A stretch of 64,000 nucleotides of DNA. Source: Phragmites australis (Eukaryota > Streptophyta > Magnoliopsida > Poales > Poaceae). This document shows, piece by piece, positions 42,881-55,374 of this stretch (position 1 is its first letter; each line of letters begins with the position of its first letter). Under the pieces are notes generated by a model. It saw only the letters and a list, made by a program, of their open reading frames with translations. It did no database searches and was not told the DNA's origin. The stretch is from contig NC_084930.1 of assembly GCF_958298935.1 (NCBI RefSeq), positions 25,084,001-25,148,000 on the forward strand, in the 5' to 3' direction. The translations under genes and the position numbers were made by a program.

Positions 42881-43735
42881 AAATGCAGAAACCTAGGGGC
42901 TTGGTTTCATGACTAGTCCAAAATCCGTGTAACAGCGCCTACGCTACCCCCGAAGTAATAGGGTCCCTGCTTACCAGCTTAATCTAGTCTGTATCGTTTA
43001 TGTTTATGGTAGTAGGTCTACAATAGCTCGTGGGTCGTCAATTTGTTCTATAAGTCCAAACGTAAGTACTAAGAATACCTTCATAATAATAAAGATCATA
43101 TTACCTAGGAAGTCGCTAGAATTCTTTTTCTGCTTTACTTGTCTTTCCGTACATCCTCATGCTCGACAACGGGATAAGTCACTTCTCGGGTCCTTCATCC
43201 CATACGTGCACCCAGGGCAGTGAAAAGCTTTTTTTTGATCCAAAGTCAATATGAACTCTCTTTGCTTTATTGCATTTCCTATTTAGATTGCCTACCTGGA
43301 AAACCTTTCTAGGTAGACGGTCGGGGGCTTCACAAGTACGTAGTACTGGAAACCAAAAATGACGTATTGTGTATGTTCTGAAAGCTTATTCTAATGAGAA
43401 GGGAAGGATCATTACGTTGTGACCTTGGGATTGTGAAAAGGCTCCTTATCGCGTTCCATGACTGACTGGGGGCTACGACGCCTTCCACTCAAGCAGGCCT
43501 AAGACCGGCCATAATAAGCGCTCCGACTAGTGACTAACATGTCTTGAACTAATTAAAGAAAGAAGTAAGTAAGGAAATCATAATATACTATCAAATTCTT
43601 CCAACACTGAGTACTCCCGTCGAATGCAAAGGCGTTTAAGATAAAAATTCCTACAAGTCTGACAAGCTACCAAGTTATTTATTACAGACTGCAGGATAAA
43701 AATTCTATGGCGAGGACCCAACTCCAAACTCCATC
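42881..43735. other. Gypsy B region after the pol deletion
   Basis: Corresponds to 40201-40700 of Gypsy A (blocks around ccttcatcccatacgtgcac, gattgcctacctggaaaacc and gggggcttcac). No gene is seen. Confidence 0.55.
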
Positions 43736-46592
43736 GTGTCCACAAAAACCTTGGTCGGCCCGAGCACCTTCTCCACCCTTAGCACCGATGCCTCGCCTAT
43801 CTCCTCCCCGAAGCCCTCCTGGAGAACATCGGTGTTGATGTTCAGTAGTGAGCCTTTAGTATGGCCAGCACAAAGGTGGCCACTTCCTCTACACCCCGCT
43901 TGGCTTGGCTCGATAGGTTCTCAGTCACCTTCTCTTGGAGACCCCTGTAGGCCTCAGCAAGCTTGGTCGCCCGGGTGGCCAGTCCGGCTGTGTCGCTATC
44001 TCTTGCAGGCTCCACCTGGATCCCAACTCCAGCAAGGGCCTCCTAAAAGACATCGAGGGCTACGACAATCTGTTACCAAGCGATGGTCAATCGGGCCCCC
44101 TCCTAGGCCATGGCCTCTCGGGTCTCAGAGTTCTGCAGAGATCATGTTCAGAACGACAAGGTGAAGAGGTGGCATATTTGGGTTGTTGGAGGCTTACCTT
44201 TCGTCTAGCCCTCCAGCTCAGTGCAAGCCATTTCCTTCTTGGTGAGCTCCTGGGAAAGTTGGCAGCGCACCTCGATAGCCTCCCTCTCGAGTTTGGCTAC
44301 TCGGGCGGTCGCCTGTTGAGCTTCCCTACGAACCCTCTGCAGTTGTACAACTACAGGATCTCAGGTTAGTACATGTCATTCCATCAACTAAACGGCTGTT
44401 TTGCAAGAAAATACTCACCGTGAAGAAGGAGGTGAAGACCTTGTCTGGGTCATGGCCGTGAGGACCTTTGACGATTTCCCTCCAAGTTAAATCCCTGGGC
44501 AGCCCGTGCACTATGTTCTCCTCTTCCTGGCTCTCGATAGCCAATGTTGGGGGTTTGCCGGGATTGCTCTCACCTACGTTAGAGGATGAGACGTCTGGAA
44601 TCTGAAGAGGCAGGGGCTTGGGGACTAGAGGTAGCGCTCTGAGTAGCCTGCGAGAAAAAAGGATCAAAATCTTGTGCCCCTATCGACATAGGAAAGACAT
44701 CCATAGCGATAATGCACACCAGGGTCATTTCCTAGCTAGTGAGGACTTCAGCGGGACTAGGTTGGATGCCAGCCTCTTGAATGTCTTCTCGGGGTCATCT
44801 CCTTCTGTCCCCACCTTCCACACTGCCAGGGCTGCACCGCCCGATGTACCCGCAACAACAATCGCCTTTCTGCGATCCTGGGCTGGTGCCTAAATGAACT
44901 CAGAGTCAAAAAAATCATGGCTACAAAGGCTTTGGTTAAATGCATAACTTACTAGAGTCGGGGCCAAGTCTCTGGGTGCTCGGGTCATGACCAGACCCAT
45001 TGTGACCATAGTCGGGGTGGAATCTCCGGCTGATGGAACCGGAGTTGGGCCCGCGAGGGAAGCATTCAGGCCCAGGCCTTGGGAGTTGCGGATGAAGTAG
45101 GAGCTGAGGGAGCTAAGCAACTAGTGTAGGTGGCCTGGAGTCACCAATCAGCGAGTTGACCTTAATGAAGAAGTCCTCCCCATCCAGTGCCTTGCCGCTG
45201 ATGAAGGACGAGTTCTGCGATATGGCGCCACCGCCACCGCTTCCACTCGGGCCTCTGGTCCCCGTGATCTGGACCTTGTCTAGGTCCACATCCTGAGTGC
45301 CCACGTTCTCAACATCCGAGTCGGGATGCCCACATTCGGGGAACTTCATGAGTTCACGATAGCCATCATTATGGTTCACGACACTCAAAAAGAAGATGAA
45401 AGATAAAAAACGAGAAGGTTCATGAGACTTACCGACAAGATCCTCTCTTGAGCATCGGCCTCCATCTCTACGATGGGGACCAGGATGTTCAAGCGGCTAG
45501 AATTGAGGGCTATGACAAATAGGAGCTTGGTCCTCTGGTCCATCACCTTCGGCCAAAGCTCTCTGGAAAATGACAAGTAAAAATGACTCGTAAGAAATAA
45601 GCCCACGGCTCCCCTCAAAGGCTACTCAGGATCGATCAGTACATGTCTAACCTTGTCGGGCTGGGTCCATCTCGGCTGTGAACTGCTAAGAACTGGTGAT
45701 CCTCAACTTCAGAGGGCTCAAGTGGCGCTTGATGAAATCCCTAGCGATGTCATACGCTGACAAGCCTTTCTCCTTCAGATGCCAGATCTCATCAATGAGA
45801 GTTTGGCGGTGGGCGGTCACCTTCGGCTCTTCCGTCCATACTGCCCTCGGCAGCGGGGGTAGGCCCTGGTAAGGAAGCCCCGGTGGGCCGGGTTGGCAGT
45901 AGAACTACTTCTTGTGCCACCCCGACTTGGAACTCTTGGCTGTGAAATCAAAGTATTATGCCGTCTTTCCCTCCCGAAGGCGAAATCCGACGCCGTTGGT
46001 GAGCTTGCCATGAAACCCCTTTAGGAGGTAGAAATACCTGAAGAGGTCGAGGGACGAGCACATGCCCAGGAAGGCCTTGCACAAGTGTGCAAAGACGCTA
46101 AGCATGACAATGGAGTTGGGGTTGAGGTGCATGAGTTCAATGCCATAGAAAGTGAGCACCTCAAGGAGGAAGTTGGAAGGGGGGAAGCGAAAACCACAGT
46201 GAAAGAACTCAAGGAAAACTATAGTCCAGGTAGTGTTTGGACTTAGGATCGTATGCCCTGTTGTCGGTGTGCAAGCGATTAAAGCTCAAGAAGGGATTAC
46301 CTCGTTGTGCTCCTCCTTGTCCAGCCTCCTCCATAATGTCTCACTCCTGCCAGGCTGGGATCGCACTCTCTGCCGCTGCAGTAGTGGAGCTCTCCACCTT
46401 CTCAATCTTCTTTCAACCCATGGTGCTGGAGGAACCATAGGTGGAGGGTTTGGGGGGGGGGGGTTTGGAGGCAGGAGAAAGCAACAGAGGCGTGAAGAGA
46501 CCGGAGGTGGATGATGACGGTGGGGTGAATGTTGAGTGGGCTCCCCGTCTGCTTTTATACGGGGCGACGGCTCTTCAACTAATCCCAGCATC
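43736..46592 (-). pseudogene. Antisense gene of Gypsy B (resembling the 'putative gypsy type transposon' family, PF04195)
   Basis: On the minus strand FFHCGFRFPPSNFLLEVLTFYG and LMHLNPNSIVMLSVFAHLCKAF with LDLFRYFYLLKG (46220-45960) match the plant family annotated as putative gypsy-type transposon protein. GLSAYDIARDFIKRHLSPLKLR follows (45770-45700). The rest is a long, poorly conserved C-terminal part (45618-44326) with Gly/Ser- and Pro-rich linkers and frames at 45388-45113, 45120-44890 and 44667-44326. Stops and frameshifts are frequent. A TATA box precedes it. In the corresponding place Gypsy A has only the 123-aa frame. Confidence 0.65.
46551..46563 (-). promoter_or_regulatory. TATA box of the Gypsy B antisense gene
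   Basis: ccgtataaaagcag on the minus strand, followed by a CT- and C-rich leader. Its position relative to the gene matches the box in Gypsy A. Confidence 0.55.
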
Positions 46593-46976
46593 GATCTTCT
46601 GCTTTACTATCATGTCGCATTTAATGCCCAACGCATGCGGGACAGTTGGAGCAGTAACCCAGGCAATCTGGCGCACCACGCTACCATGCGCGTGCATTTT
46701 TCTAGTGTAATCATGATCTCTTGTCATGTAAAAGATTCTCACCACTACCCGAAACATTCCTACTCAGATGAAATACCTTCTTGAGGACTTGCTTGAGAAC
46801 TCGGAGGCATTCAGAATCCTAAATAGATGATATGAGAATCCCGAGAACCTTGTTAGACGTATCATCCTAATCAGGAACCCGAGTCTTACTCAATGGCATG
46901 GTCAGTCAAAATGCTTACCTTTGCTAACTGAGTATTTGACTCGTCGAAGCCTCATTTCATATACTGGTGGGGGGCT
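46593..46976. other. Gypsy B DNA before the 3' LTR
   Basis: No gene. Aligns with 41740-41989 of Gypsy A (gaggacttgcttgagaactcgg; cctcatttcatatactgg) and ends in the polypurine tract actggtggggggct. Confidence 0.6.
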
Positions 46977-47520
46977 TGATGATGACTAATGAGTAACTAC
47001 CATACTCGGATACCCCAGGGTTTTCCATTATTCTTGGGGCATATCTTTATCTCTGGGAAGTGGATCCCTGGATGAATGGAAGCTACCCATTGGAACCCAG
47101 GATATCTCATAAATAGGGAAGTTTATTTCCAAGAACGGAAAGGTAGACTCCAGAGGACATGTGATGCCCCCTATATATACGGAGCCTAGGGACCCTACGG
47201 AGGACAATTCGAACAAGTTGAAAGAAGCAATAGAAGCCATTACATGCCTATGGAAGCTTCGCAAGCCTTTCGCAGCTAGATCTCCTTCGACTACACACAA
47301 GGAAGATGCCAACTAGGTTAGATCTATCTAGGCTAGCCACGCACCCCCTTGTAACAGTCCCAGAGATCAATACAAGATAAACAGGATGTAGGGTTATTAT
47401 CCTAAGGAAGGCATGGACCCGTATAAAAACCCCTCTTTGTGTTCCCTTGATTCATCTACTCGAAGCATCCCCTACTTTTCCTACAAGTTCGTAAGATCGG
47501 CGGTTCACCAATTATCGATA
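46977..47520 (+). repeat. Gypsy B 3' LTR, 544 bp
   Basis: Begins tgatgatgactaat and aligns along its length with the 504-bp LTRs of Gypsy A. An insertion at about 47215-47290 accounts for most of the extra length. It ends attatcgata, a slightly altered version of the catcgaca end. Confidence 0.8.
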
Positions 47521-47939
47521 GTCAGATTTTGAGCTAAAAGTGCCATAGCTTTTAGGCACTAATGGAAGCGATAAGGTTCTAAACATTCCCTAAAGAAGTG
47601 GTTTCAGACAGTCATCCCTTTTCATCAAAAAATTTTCTTACGACACACACGAAAAGTATTTGTAGTCCGAGTACATATGAAGCCCCCAACTGGTTATTGG
47701 GGGAAGGTTCCCGGATAGGCAATCCAGAATTCCTAGTGCGCACATGGGTGTAAGTACCCAAATGGTAGCTTACCTCAGTGTTAAGGAATTGGAGTGAAAC
47801 AGGAAAAAAATGAGATATATTGATCTATTTAGTAATATGACAACTAATATTACAAAATATATCCTAAGTACTTACACATAGAACTGATGAAGCTGATCGA
47901 TATTCCTAGAGTATTTAAGGACTTGACCATCTCCCATTG

Positions 47940-48493
47940 CTAACGTATATGACCTTGGCCGAGTAGATTCAACCACCCTGGCCGGGTTCGAAGGATCTCT
48001 TTCGGATATTTTGGTCGTGGTAGCCACAGAGAGCTTGTTGGTTCCATGTTGATCTTATCAGCACTTGTGTCCTTTTTTCTTTGAGAACATTGAGGTCATC
48101 TTGCCTTCTTGGGATTTCGTCCTTATCAGCGTATAGTTTGACGTGGGGAGATTTGATCTTTAGTTCACAGCATAGCATGGCTTCGACACCGTAGACTAAG
48201 AAGAAAGGTGTTTCACCCATCACCCTGCTAGATGTCGTCCAGAGTGCCTAGAGTACGTTAGGCAATTCAGAGGCCCATGCTTTAGCATAGGCAGATATGC
48301 ATTTGAAGATGTGGGTCTTGATTCCTTGGAGCACCAGACCGTTGGCCCGCTCAACCTGTCCATTGCTTTCTAGATGATCCATGGAAGCAAAGCAAACCGT
48401 AGTGCCTAGTTCTTCGTAGTAATCGATGATAATCCTACTCGGGACGCCAAACCTTGTCATGACACTTTTCATGATGAATTTATTGGCGGTCAC
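47940..48493 (-). pseudogene. Gypsy C integrase core
   Basis: VMTRFGVPSRIIIDYYEE has the second catalytic region with Asp retained, HLESNGQVERANGLVLQ retains the Glu (unlike Gypsy A), and ASELPNVL then GETPFFLVYGVEAML, GYHDQNIRKRSFEPG complete the domain. Two frames are joined by a stop near 48242. Confidence 0.82.
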
Positions 48494-49857
48494 CGAGTGA
48501 TTTTTCTGACTGGCTCAACTTCAATCCACTTGGTGAAGGTATCAATTGCGATGAATAGGAACTTGAAGCCCCCATGTGCTATCGAGAAGGGCCCCAGAAT
48601 ATCTAGCCCCCAAGTCGTGAATGGCCACAACATGGGGATTGTCTGTAAGGTTTGGGTGGGCTAGTGTACACGTTTGCTATGAAATTGACAACTGGTACAT
48701 GTTTTTACCAACTCACTCACATCATGGAGAGCTATAAGCCAATAGAAACCTTATCTGGATGCCTTTTCGACCAAGGTTTGGAAGGAAGCGTGAGCTCCGC
48801 ACACCCCTCCATGGATTTTTTTCGAGTAGTTCTCTACCCTGCTTTTGAGAGACGCACTTCCTGAGTACTCCGTGGCCACCTCGTCAATAGAGAACATCAT
48901 CCACCAGGGTATACATCCTAGATCGACGGGATATCTGCTCAGATAGTGCATTGTCTTCGGGGACAGCTCAATCTTGAAGGTACTTGTAGATTGGATCCAT
49001 CCAAGATTCTTCGCTTTCAAGCTGAGCCATGAATTCTCCCGTGACTACTTTTGGAGCGTTGATCCCTGGCGAGCCCCCGAGCTGGTTACATGTCTTGTAG
49101 ACCACCACTTTTTCGGTTGTATCATTTGATGATTTCACAGATGGCTTCAAGAGTTTCTCTATAACAATCATGGCTTGTCCGGGAGATTGTGAGCATGCTA
49201 GGCGGGCAACACTATCGGAGAGGAAATTATCCTTTCTTGAGATATATTGACCTCAAGGCCAATGAATTTCTTTTCCAGCTTCCTCACCTCCGCGAGGTAG
49301 TTTATCATAGTCTTATCCGAGGTTTCATACTCCTTGCTGACTTGCTTCAACACCAACTGTGAATCCCCTTTCACGAGAAGGCGGTGGATACCAAAAGTAG
49401 AAGCTACTTGGAGACCGGCAAGCAGACCCTCATATTCGGCTACATTGTGACCAGGAAGTCAATCTACAAAGCGTATTTTAGTCTTTCTCCTGTGGGAGAG
49501 GTAAGTATGATTGTAGCCCTCGCGTCTTGAAGCGTAAGCGATCTGTCAAAGTAAAGAGTCCATACGTCTGATACGTCACTACAGCTATCCTGGGGTTGCT
49601 CAAGTTGTCTCCATTTGACAATGAAGTCAGCTAGTACTTGCGATTTGATCAATGTCTGAAGTAAGAAGCAAACATCGAATTCCCCAAGCTCGACTACCCA
49701 CTTAGCGATTCAGCCAATTGCATCTCCGTTGTGGAGGATCTTGTTGAGTGGGAATATTGATGGTATGATGATCTTATGAGCCTGGAAATAGTATCTTAGC
49801 TTGCAAGAGGCCATCAGCACTATGTATAATAGCTTCTGCACTTGCGGATAGCGCTCC
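48494..49857 (-). pseudogene. Gypsy C RNase H and zinc-binding part of integrase
   Basis: 49652-49464 has QVLADFIVKWRQLEQP and VWTLYFDRSLTLQDA, the start of the RNase H domain. VVVYKTCNQLGGSPG occurs at about 49100, then IHGGVCGAHASFQTLVEKA (48790-48750) gives the first part of the integrase zinc finger. Several stops. Confidence 0.75.
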
Positions 49858-50860
49858 TTAGAACTTTGAAGCACTTTGCGAACATAATATACTGATCAAT
49901 GGCTCTTCTCTCTCTTCTCGGGCACTGACCTTTGCACCAGCAATACCTCGCTCACGGTATGTAGTCTGACCGCTATATATAACAGGAGATCTTCGTTTGG
50001 GTTGGGAGCGACTAAAACAGGGGGGGTACAAAAGATACCTCTTTAGAATTTTGAACGCCTTGTCTGTTTCTTTTGACCATTCAAACTTGTCATGTTGGTG
50101 TAGTAATTTGGAGAAGGGAAGTCCGTGGCCCATGCACCCAGTTAATCTTTGAACTTCTCGTACTGACCTTGGGGGATGCATTTCCTTAATGGCTTTAATC
50201 TTCTCAGGATTAACTTCAATTCCCCAGTAAGACACCAGGTATCTGAGAAATTTTCCCGCATCCATTCCAAACGCACACTTTTCTATGTTAAGCATGACCC
50301 GATTTTTGCGTAGATTGTCGAAGGTTTCTTGCAGGTCGGAGATGAGATCTTCCTTCTTTTTAGTCTTGACGATGAGATCGTGAACATAGGACTTGATGTT
50401 TCAGCCAATCTGGTCATACATCATTCGTATGTGGCACCAGCATTCTTCAACCCAAAGGGCATCTTGACATAGCAATATACTCTAAGAGGAGTAATAAAGG
50501 ATGTTTTATCATCAGCTTCTTGATGCATATTGATCTGGTGATAACCAAAATAATCATCGTGAAGGCTTAAATAGTCGCACCTGGAGGTAGAGTTGACTAT
50601 CTGATCTATGCGTGGTAGGGGAAACTGTCTTTCAGGCAGACTTTGTTAAGGTCGGTGAAGTCCACGGACATTCACCACTTCTCATTTGATTTTTTTTATG
50701 ATGACAGGATTGGCGAGCCACTCAAGATGATCCACCTCTCTGATGAACCATGCCTTGGTAAGCCTTTCGATTTCCTCCTTGATGGTCTCCTTCTGGTAGG
50801 GCGTGAACTGCCGAAGCTTCTGCTTGACTGGCTTTGCATTTGGCTAGATAGCTAATTTGT
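49858..50860 (-). pseudogene. Gypsy C reverse transcriptase
   Basis: SYVHDLIVKTKKKEDLISDLQ (near 50350) has His in place of the first catalytic Asp of YVDD. The region KCAFGMDAGKFLRYLVSYWG and EMHPPRSVREVQRLTGCMG is well conserved (50295-50160). The finger part (50860-50480) is broken by stops. Confidence 0.82.
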
Positions 50861-51098
50861 GCTCAATAACAGTGATTTTCATCCTCCAAGTCACCTATGG
50901 ATTTACAATCACCAGAATGAGGTGGGGCCCAAGTGTTCTCATGGCTATGACCGCGTCGTCCAGATGTACATTGGGAGCATTTATGGAGGGCGTTGATTCT
51001 TTTGATGTCCTCTTGGGAGGGTGAGAGCTATATCAGCTTGAACGTCAATATCATATTTTTTTAAACCAATGTAGATTGTGACCTCCACATTTATGCAG

Positions 51099-51348
51099 GC
51101 CTCAGATGATGACCTTGACAACTGCCAATACACGAGATGGGTTGATCCTCCTGTTCTGCAGCATATCCAAGATTACATCCACCACCTGCGAGACCATATC
51201 TTCATCTTGCAGAGGGAAGTGGGTACTATGCCAAGTCCTCCTGTAATACACCTCGAGGACCCTACTGTATGCATCGATCCATGGTGCCCCTGCCTGTGCC
51301 ACAAAACGGCTGCTCCTCCTCCTCTGCCAGTACAATATGGTGGTAGAG
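51099..51348 (+). pseudogene. GRF-family gene, C-terminal exon, first part (MULE-2)
   Basis: A splice acceptor (atttatgcag at 51089-51098) opens an exon reading ASDDDLDNCQYTRWVDPPVLQ, then HIQDYIHHLRDHIFILQREVG and VCIDPWCPCLCHKTAAPPP. The C-x-Y-x-x-W-x-D-P-P pattern is how GRF zinc-finger proteins of grasses commonly end the finger; a coiled coil and a Cys/Pro-rich tail follow. The exon is interrupted at 51348 by a solo LTR and resumes at 55370 with a few codons. The exon holding the zinc finger is lost, replaced by Gypsy C in the intron. Confidence 0.65.
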
Positions 51349-54300
51349 TGTCACACCCGGTTTTAACGGACAAAACCAGATGTGGCTTATGTGTGTCCAG
51401 GATTTTCAACACACATAAGGACGTCACAGGTGAAGTAACAAAAGCAATACTTTTATTAAATAACATTAAACTCTTACATCAATTGACATATATTGTCTTC
51501 TATGAAGATATCTGCAGCGGAACAGAAGCACTGGTGCCCAACAACACCGCAGGCAACCGACCGGGAGACACGCGCCTAGAACGTCACAACCTCGTCTTGA
51601 TAATCTTTAACATCTTCACTCACTGAGCAACAGCACACATGTCGCATGGTATAGGGAAAATAGCAAGTGTGAGCACATGACGTGCTCAGCAAGTGTGGGA
51701 AAGATAATGATATGCAGGCTTATATTAAGAGTAGGCTAACACATGGTATATTTGCATCAATGCGAATAATGAAAACATATTTGGACTCAAAAGCATTGAG
51801 CAATTATTAAGTGAATGTAACCCATATAGTCCAACAGCAGCATACAAAGCTCCCCACCTTGCATACCATAACCGTCCAGTACTCCCTGTACTATAACCAA
51901 AGCCACAACCATCTAGTACTCCCTGTACCAGAACCATAACCACAACCCACTAATCATGTGAGCATCCAAGTCTCTCATATCCGTGAGCACGGCTGTTATA
52001 ACAGTTTTACACTCTGCAGAGGTTGTCCAGCTTTCCCCACAAGTTAGTGAATTCCATGTTGTCGTGTTCGTGAAACACTTACACACGCCAGTGGTGTACC
52101 GCCAAGAATCACTGCATGACATTTGCCACCAACCAGAGACTAATCCAGTATGTGTCTGCCCACTAGGTTTCACCACCAGGCTTTACGCAAGCTAAGCTCC
52201 TACCCAGAAGCCCCCTTTTGTGCTGATCCAACACACACTGGATAGACTCTAATCAGTATGTCACGCCTTACCCATATCAGCCTCGTGGTTGCTACGTTAC
52301 TTCTTGGGTTGTCGCTCCATGAACTGGTCCTTACTTAGGTTACTTGAGCAAACACTAAACCAACATCATAACCATGACAACCATTAAAACTACTTTGCTC
52401 AAGGCCTAAGGTTCCATGTTGCTAGACTATTAACACATTAACGACCATTGTTGCATATGTTCATTAGTCAAGATTATGACACCTCCCAGTATCTCAAAAG
52501 CATGGCTAAGCAATCTACCCACAAAGGACACCTAACCATAAACCACCTAGGTTCCAAGGGATGACAAGGGAAAATCTAGGGAAAACCCTAACATAGGTGA
52601 CTACCCATCATATTGACAGACATTGCATGCAGTTTATTAAAACCAAAACATTTAAAAACATAGGTTCAATATGATCAAGGACACTAGCCTTTTTCCCAAT
52701 GCTGCTCAGTGTTGTCGAAATCTTGGTCTTGAAGTCCCTCGAACTGCTCCAGAATGTTATCGACTAAACGCGAGAACTACCGACAAACAACACAAAGGAA
52801 AACACTAAGAACAACATACCAAACATCATCAAAACTCTTTAAAAAAATACTATGGTTGGATAGGGATAATTTTAGAAACATTTAGACGCAAGAATCACCT
52901 AAATCGGAGTTATGATGAAAAGAGAACAGCTTTCGGGAGATGGATTAGACTGAAAAGGAAATACTAGTTTACTGGAGTTATCATCCTATAGAAAAAGAGT
53001 TTATTACACAATCACTATGTTAGACTTGACAACATTATTGCTCAAGATTCAAGAAGTGTAGGGTAGACTAGACTTCACTGACTAGGCTAAGGAGAATGAT
53101 GTGGCGCTGATTTAGCATGCTATGCAAGTAACATCTTGGATTAAAGAAGGGACACACTAAGATCTAGTATCGACCACCTATGATGGATAAAAAAGGTCAA
53201 AGTTTACGCTTCTAGGTTAAGGATACTACTGGTTACTCTATGTAGCGGTGGTGGTTCAGGTTTCGTCGGAGATGGTGATCGGGCACGTGGCCACAGACAT
53301 CGATGTCGGCTTCAGTGGTGTTTCAGTAAAACAAGGGAAGCATGGCGTAGAATGCAGAAAGACTAACTCAGCTGTATGGTTGGTTTTGGAAGGGGTCATC
53401 CGAGGTAGCGGCAAAACAGCGATGACTACTGCTAGGTTTGGTGGTGACCGCAAACAGATGCAGGAACGAAGACGCTCACGTTCCCAGATATTGGCTATGA
53501 AATTTATGAAACCGTTTGAACAAAGATGTTCATATATCCCGGGAACACAATGCTATGGCATAATTTTGGGTAGATCATCCACTGAGAGGAAGTAAGATCA
53601 ACAGAGATGAGACGGGTGATGGCTGCGACGTGCTGTGGTTGGCAATGGCGTCCTGGTCGTGTCGCTGCACAAACGGGGATGAGCTTCTAGGGTCATGTAG
53701 AAGACTCGATGGGACACGCTGTGATATGGTTGGTGCATCCATACGGCTTTCAGATTGACGGGGAACACGAATGAAATCCGGTGCGCGCGTAGAACACGTC
53801 CAGAAACCAGACAGCGGGTATGTCAACCTTAATTGCGGTGGTTTGGCTACTCTACTAGCCGACCTGGTTGGTGAGGGCGTGGGGAACAACATGGGACATG
53901 CACCGGTGAAAGGGCTTGGTGATTTGACCTCTAGTCGGTCGGGAACGTCGATGCCAATCGGCTACAGCGTGGCTGTCCCGTGGCTGTCCGCGACGGCGAC
54001 GACCGTGGCGGCGGAGATCGGGCTTTGGCTGGGGCTAGGGCTTCACTAGGGACTTAGTATGATGCTATAACAGTAGTAAGGGAGGAGAAGAAGGGGTCCT
54101 CACCTTGCTTTGATGGTCGAGGAAGGAGGATCCACGGAGAAGACGACGTAGCGCATCACGGGCGACGGCGACGGCGGCTCCGGCGAACGGCGGCACTCCG
54201 GCGATGCACGGACAGGGCAGCAGCGACTTTTAGGGCTTGGGGGCATGGAATAGGAGTAGGAGAGGGCATGCAACTCATATTTATAGGGCTAGGGGCGGCT

Positions 54301-55374
54301 GGTTGAGGTTGAGTCCAAACCGAACACGAATCGGATTCGAGTTCGAGTCGGTTATGGTTTCCTTTTTCGCAGCTCTGTATTCCGAGGATGATATCTCCAT
54401 CATCCAGACTCCAAATTGTACGTTTCTTGATTCTAAATTGTATTACCCCAAACGATCTATAACTTTTGTAGTCATTGGAACTTCTGAAAACGTCATCTTG
54501 ATTTCCAGAAATGCGTCACAAGATAAACTATTTGAACTCGGACTCATCTGCGCAGCACTGATTTCGGGGGCCATAACTCCTTGCTCAATTATCCAAAAGA
54601 GGACTTCCATAGGTTCAAATCTAAGCTCTCGATGAGACCTAAAACTTTGGTATTGTCAAGATTTGCATTTGAGGCCGTTTTGAACTCCAAAACTTTATGA
54701 GAAGATGAGGCTGTCCAGGACTCCGTGAAAATTTACAGATTTCGTGAATCCTTTGTTGGGCCATCTAGAAGACTTGTCTAAGGGTTTGGACTAGAGCAAG
54801 ATTGAGCCCAAAGACACTTTAGGTATATCTAGGGTTTAGAAAAGAAATTTTTGCAAAGAAATTTAAATAGGGTTTCAATTTGAATTAAGCTTAGAGTAAA
54901 TTTAAGAGAAACGAAAAATTGAGATTGAATAAGAATAGGAGTAGATAAGGAATTTGAATTTGGATTTGGGTAGAATTTGAGAAAGAGAAGAGATTGGCTT
55001 TAAACAAGAATTTGGATAAGATTTGAATTGACCTAGAGAAAGATCAGGTATGATCAAGGATTGAATAGATGATGAATTCAAGATTTTGAATTCCAACCAT
55101 TAAGATCATTAACTTATTCACAACTGAGTTTTGTAAAAACCTTTTCAAAATCTTTTTCACTTAAAATACCAAAGAGAAAGAAAAAGAAAAAGAACTCTAA
55201 TGCATTTACCTAGCTCCTAGCAAAACTCAGCATGTAATGCATAAGAAATAATAACATATATTGATTAATTGATTAAGAAATAGGTTTTAAACCTATTCTA
55301 CTAGTGAAGTTATTCAATAATCTTGGAAAATTTTAAAAATTCGAGAAAAGTGAAAATCAGGGTGTGACATGGAG
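51344..55374. repeat. Probable target duplication TAGAG/TGGAG of the solo LTR
   Basis: TAGAG at 51344-51348 and TGGAG at 55370-55374 agree at four of five positions. Removing the LTR restores a plausible exon (YGG on one side, GAYWD-like continuation on the other), which supports the boundaries despite the mismatch. Confidence 0.6.
51349..55369 (-). mobile_element. Solo LTR, about 4.0 kb, of a long-LTR Gypsy-like family
   Basis: The segment begins tgtcacacccgg and ends gggtgtgaca, so TG...CA ends sit inside a 10-bp inverted repeat. It has no internal retroelement genes. On the minus strand a TATA box (ccctataaatatg, about 54280) is followed by a CT-rich leader and a possible donor (caaag|gtgagg), placing its transcription leftward. 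It aligns with 30741-33569 in reverse. Frames at 53248-53595 and 53771-54049 have no domain. Confidence 0.75.

Larger units (their letters stand above)
47521..51060 (-). mobile_element. Gypsy C: inverted pol fragment of the same family
   Basis: From right to left the minus strand carries reverse transcriptase, RNase H, integrase and the region after pol. It directly abuts the plus-oriented Gypsy B LTR at 47520. No LTR of its own is visible. Its right boundary, near 51060, lies in the intron of the MULE-2 zinc-finger-family gene. Confidence 0.8.

Noticed and set aside
51078..51626. 182-aa plus-strand ORF read as one retrotransposon protein ending before a plus-oriented 3' LTR
   Set aside because: The exon part ends at 51348; the rest is LTR sequence. 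The TATA box and the alignment with 30741-33569 place the LTR on the minus strand, and the exon resumes after it, so the LTR is an insertion in a GRF-family gene.
53248..54049. Frames of 115 and 92 aa
   Set aside because: They lie within the solo LTR; no domain and no splice or promoter support on that strand.
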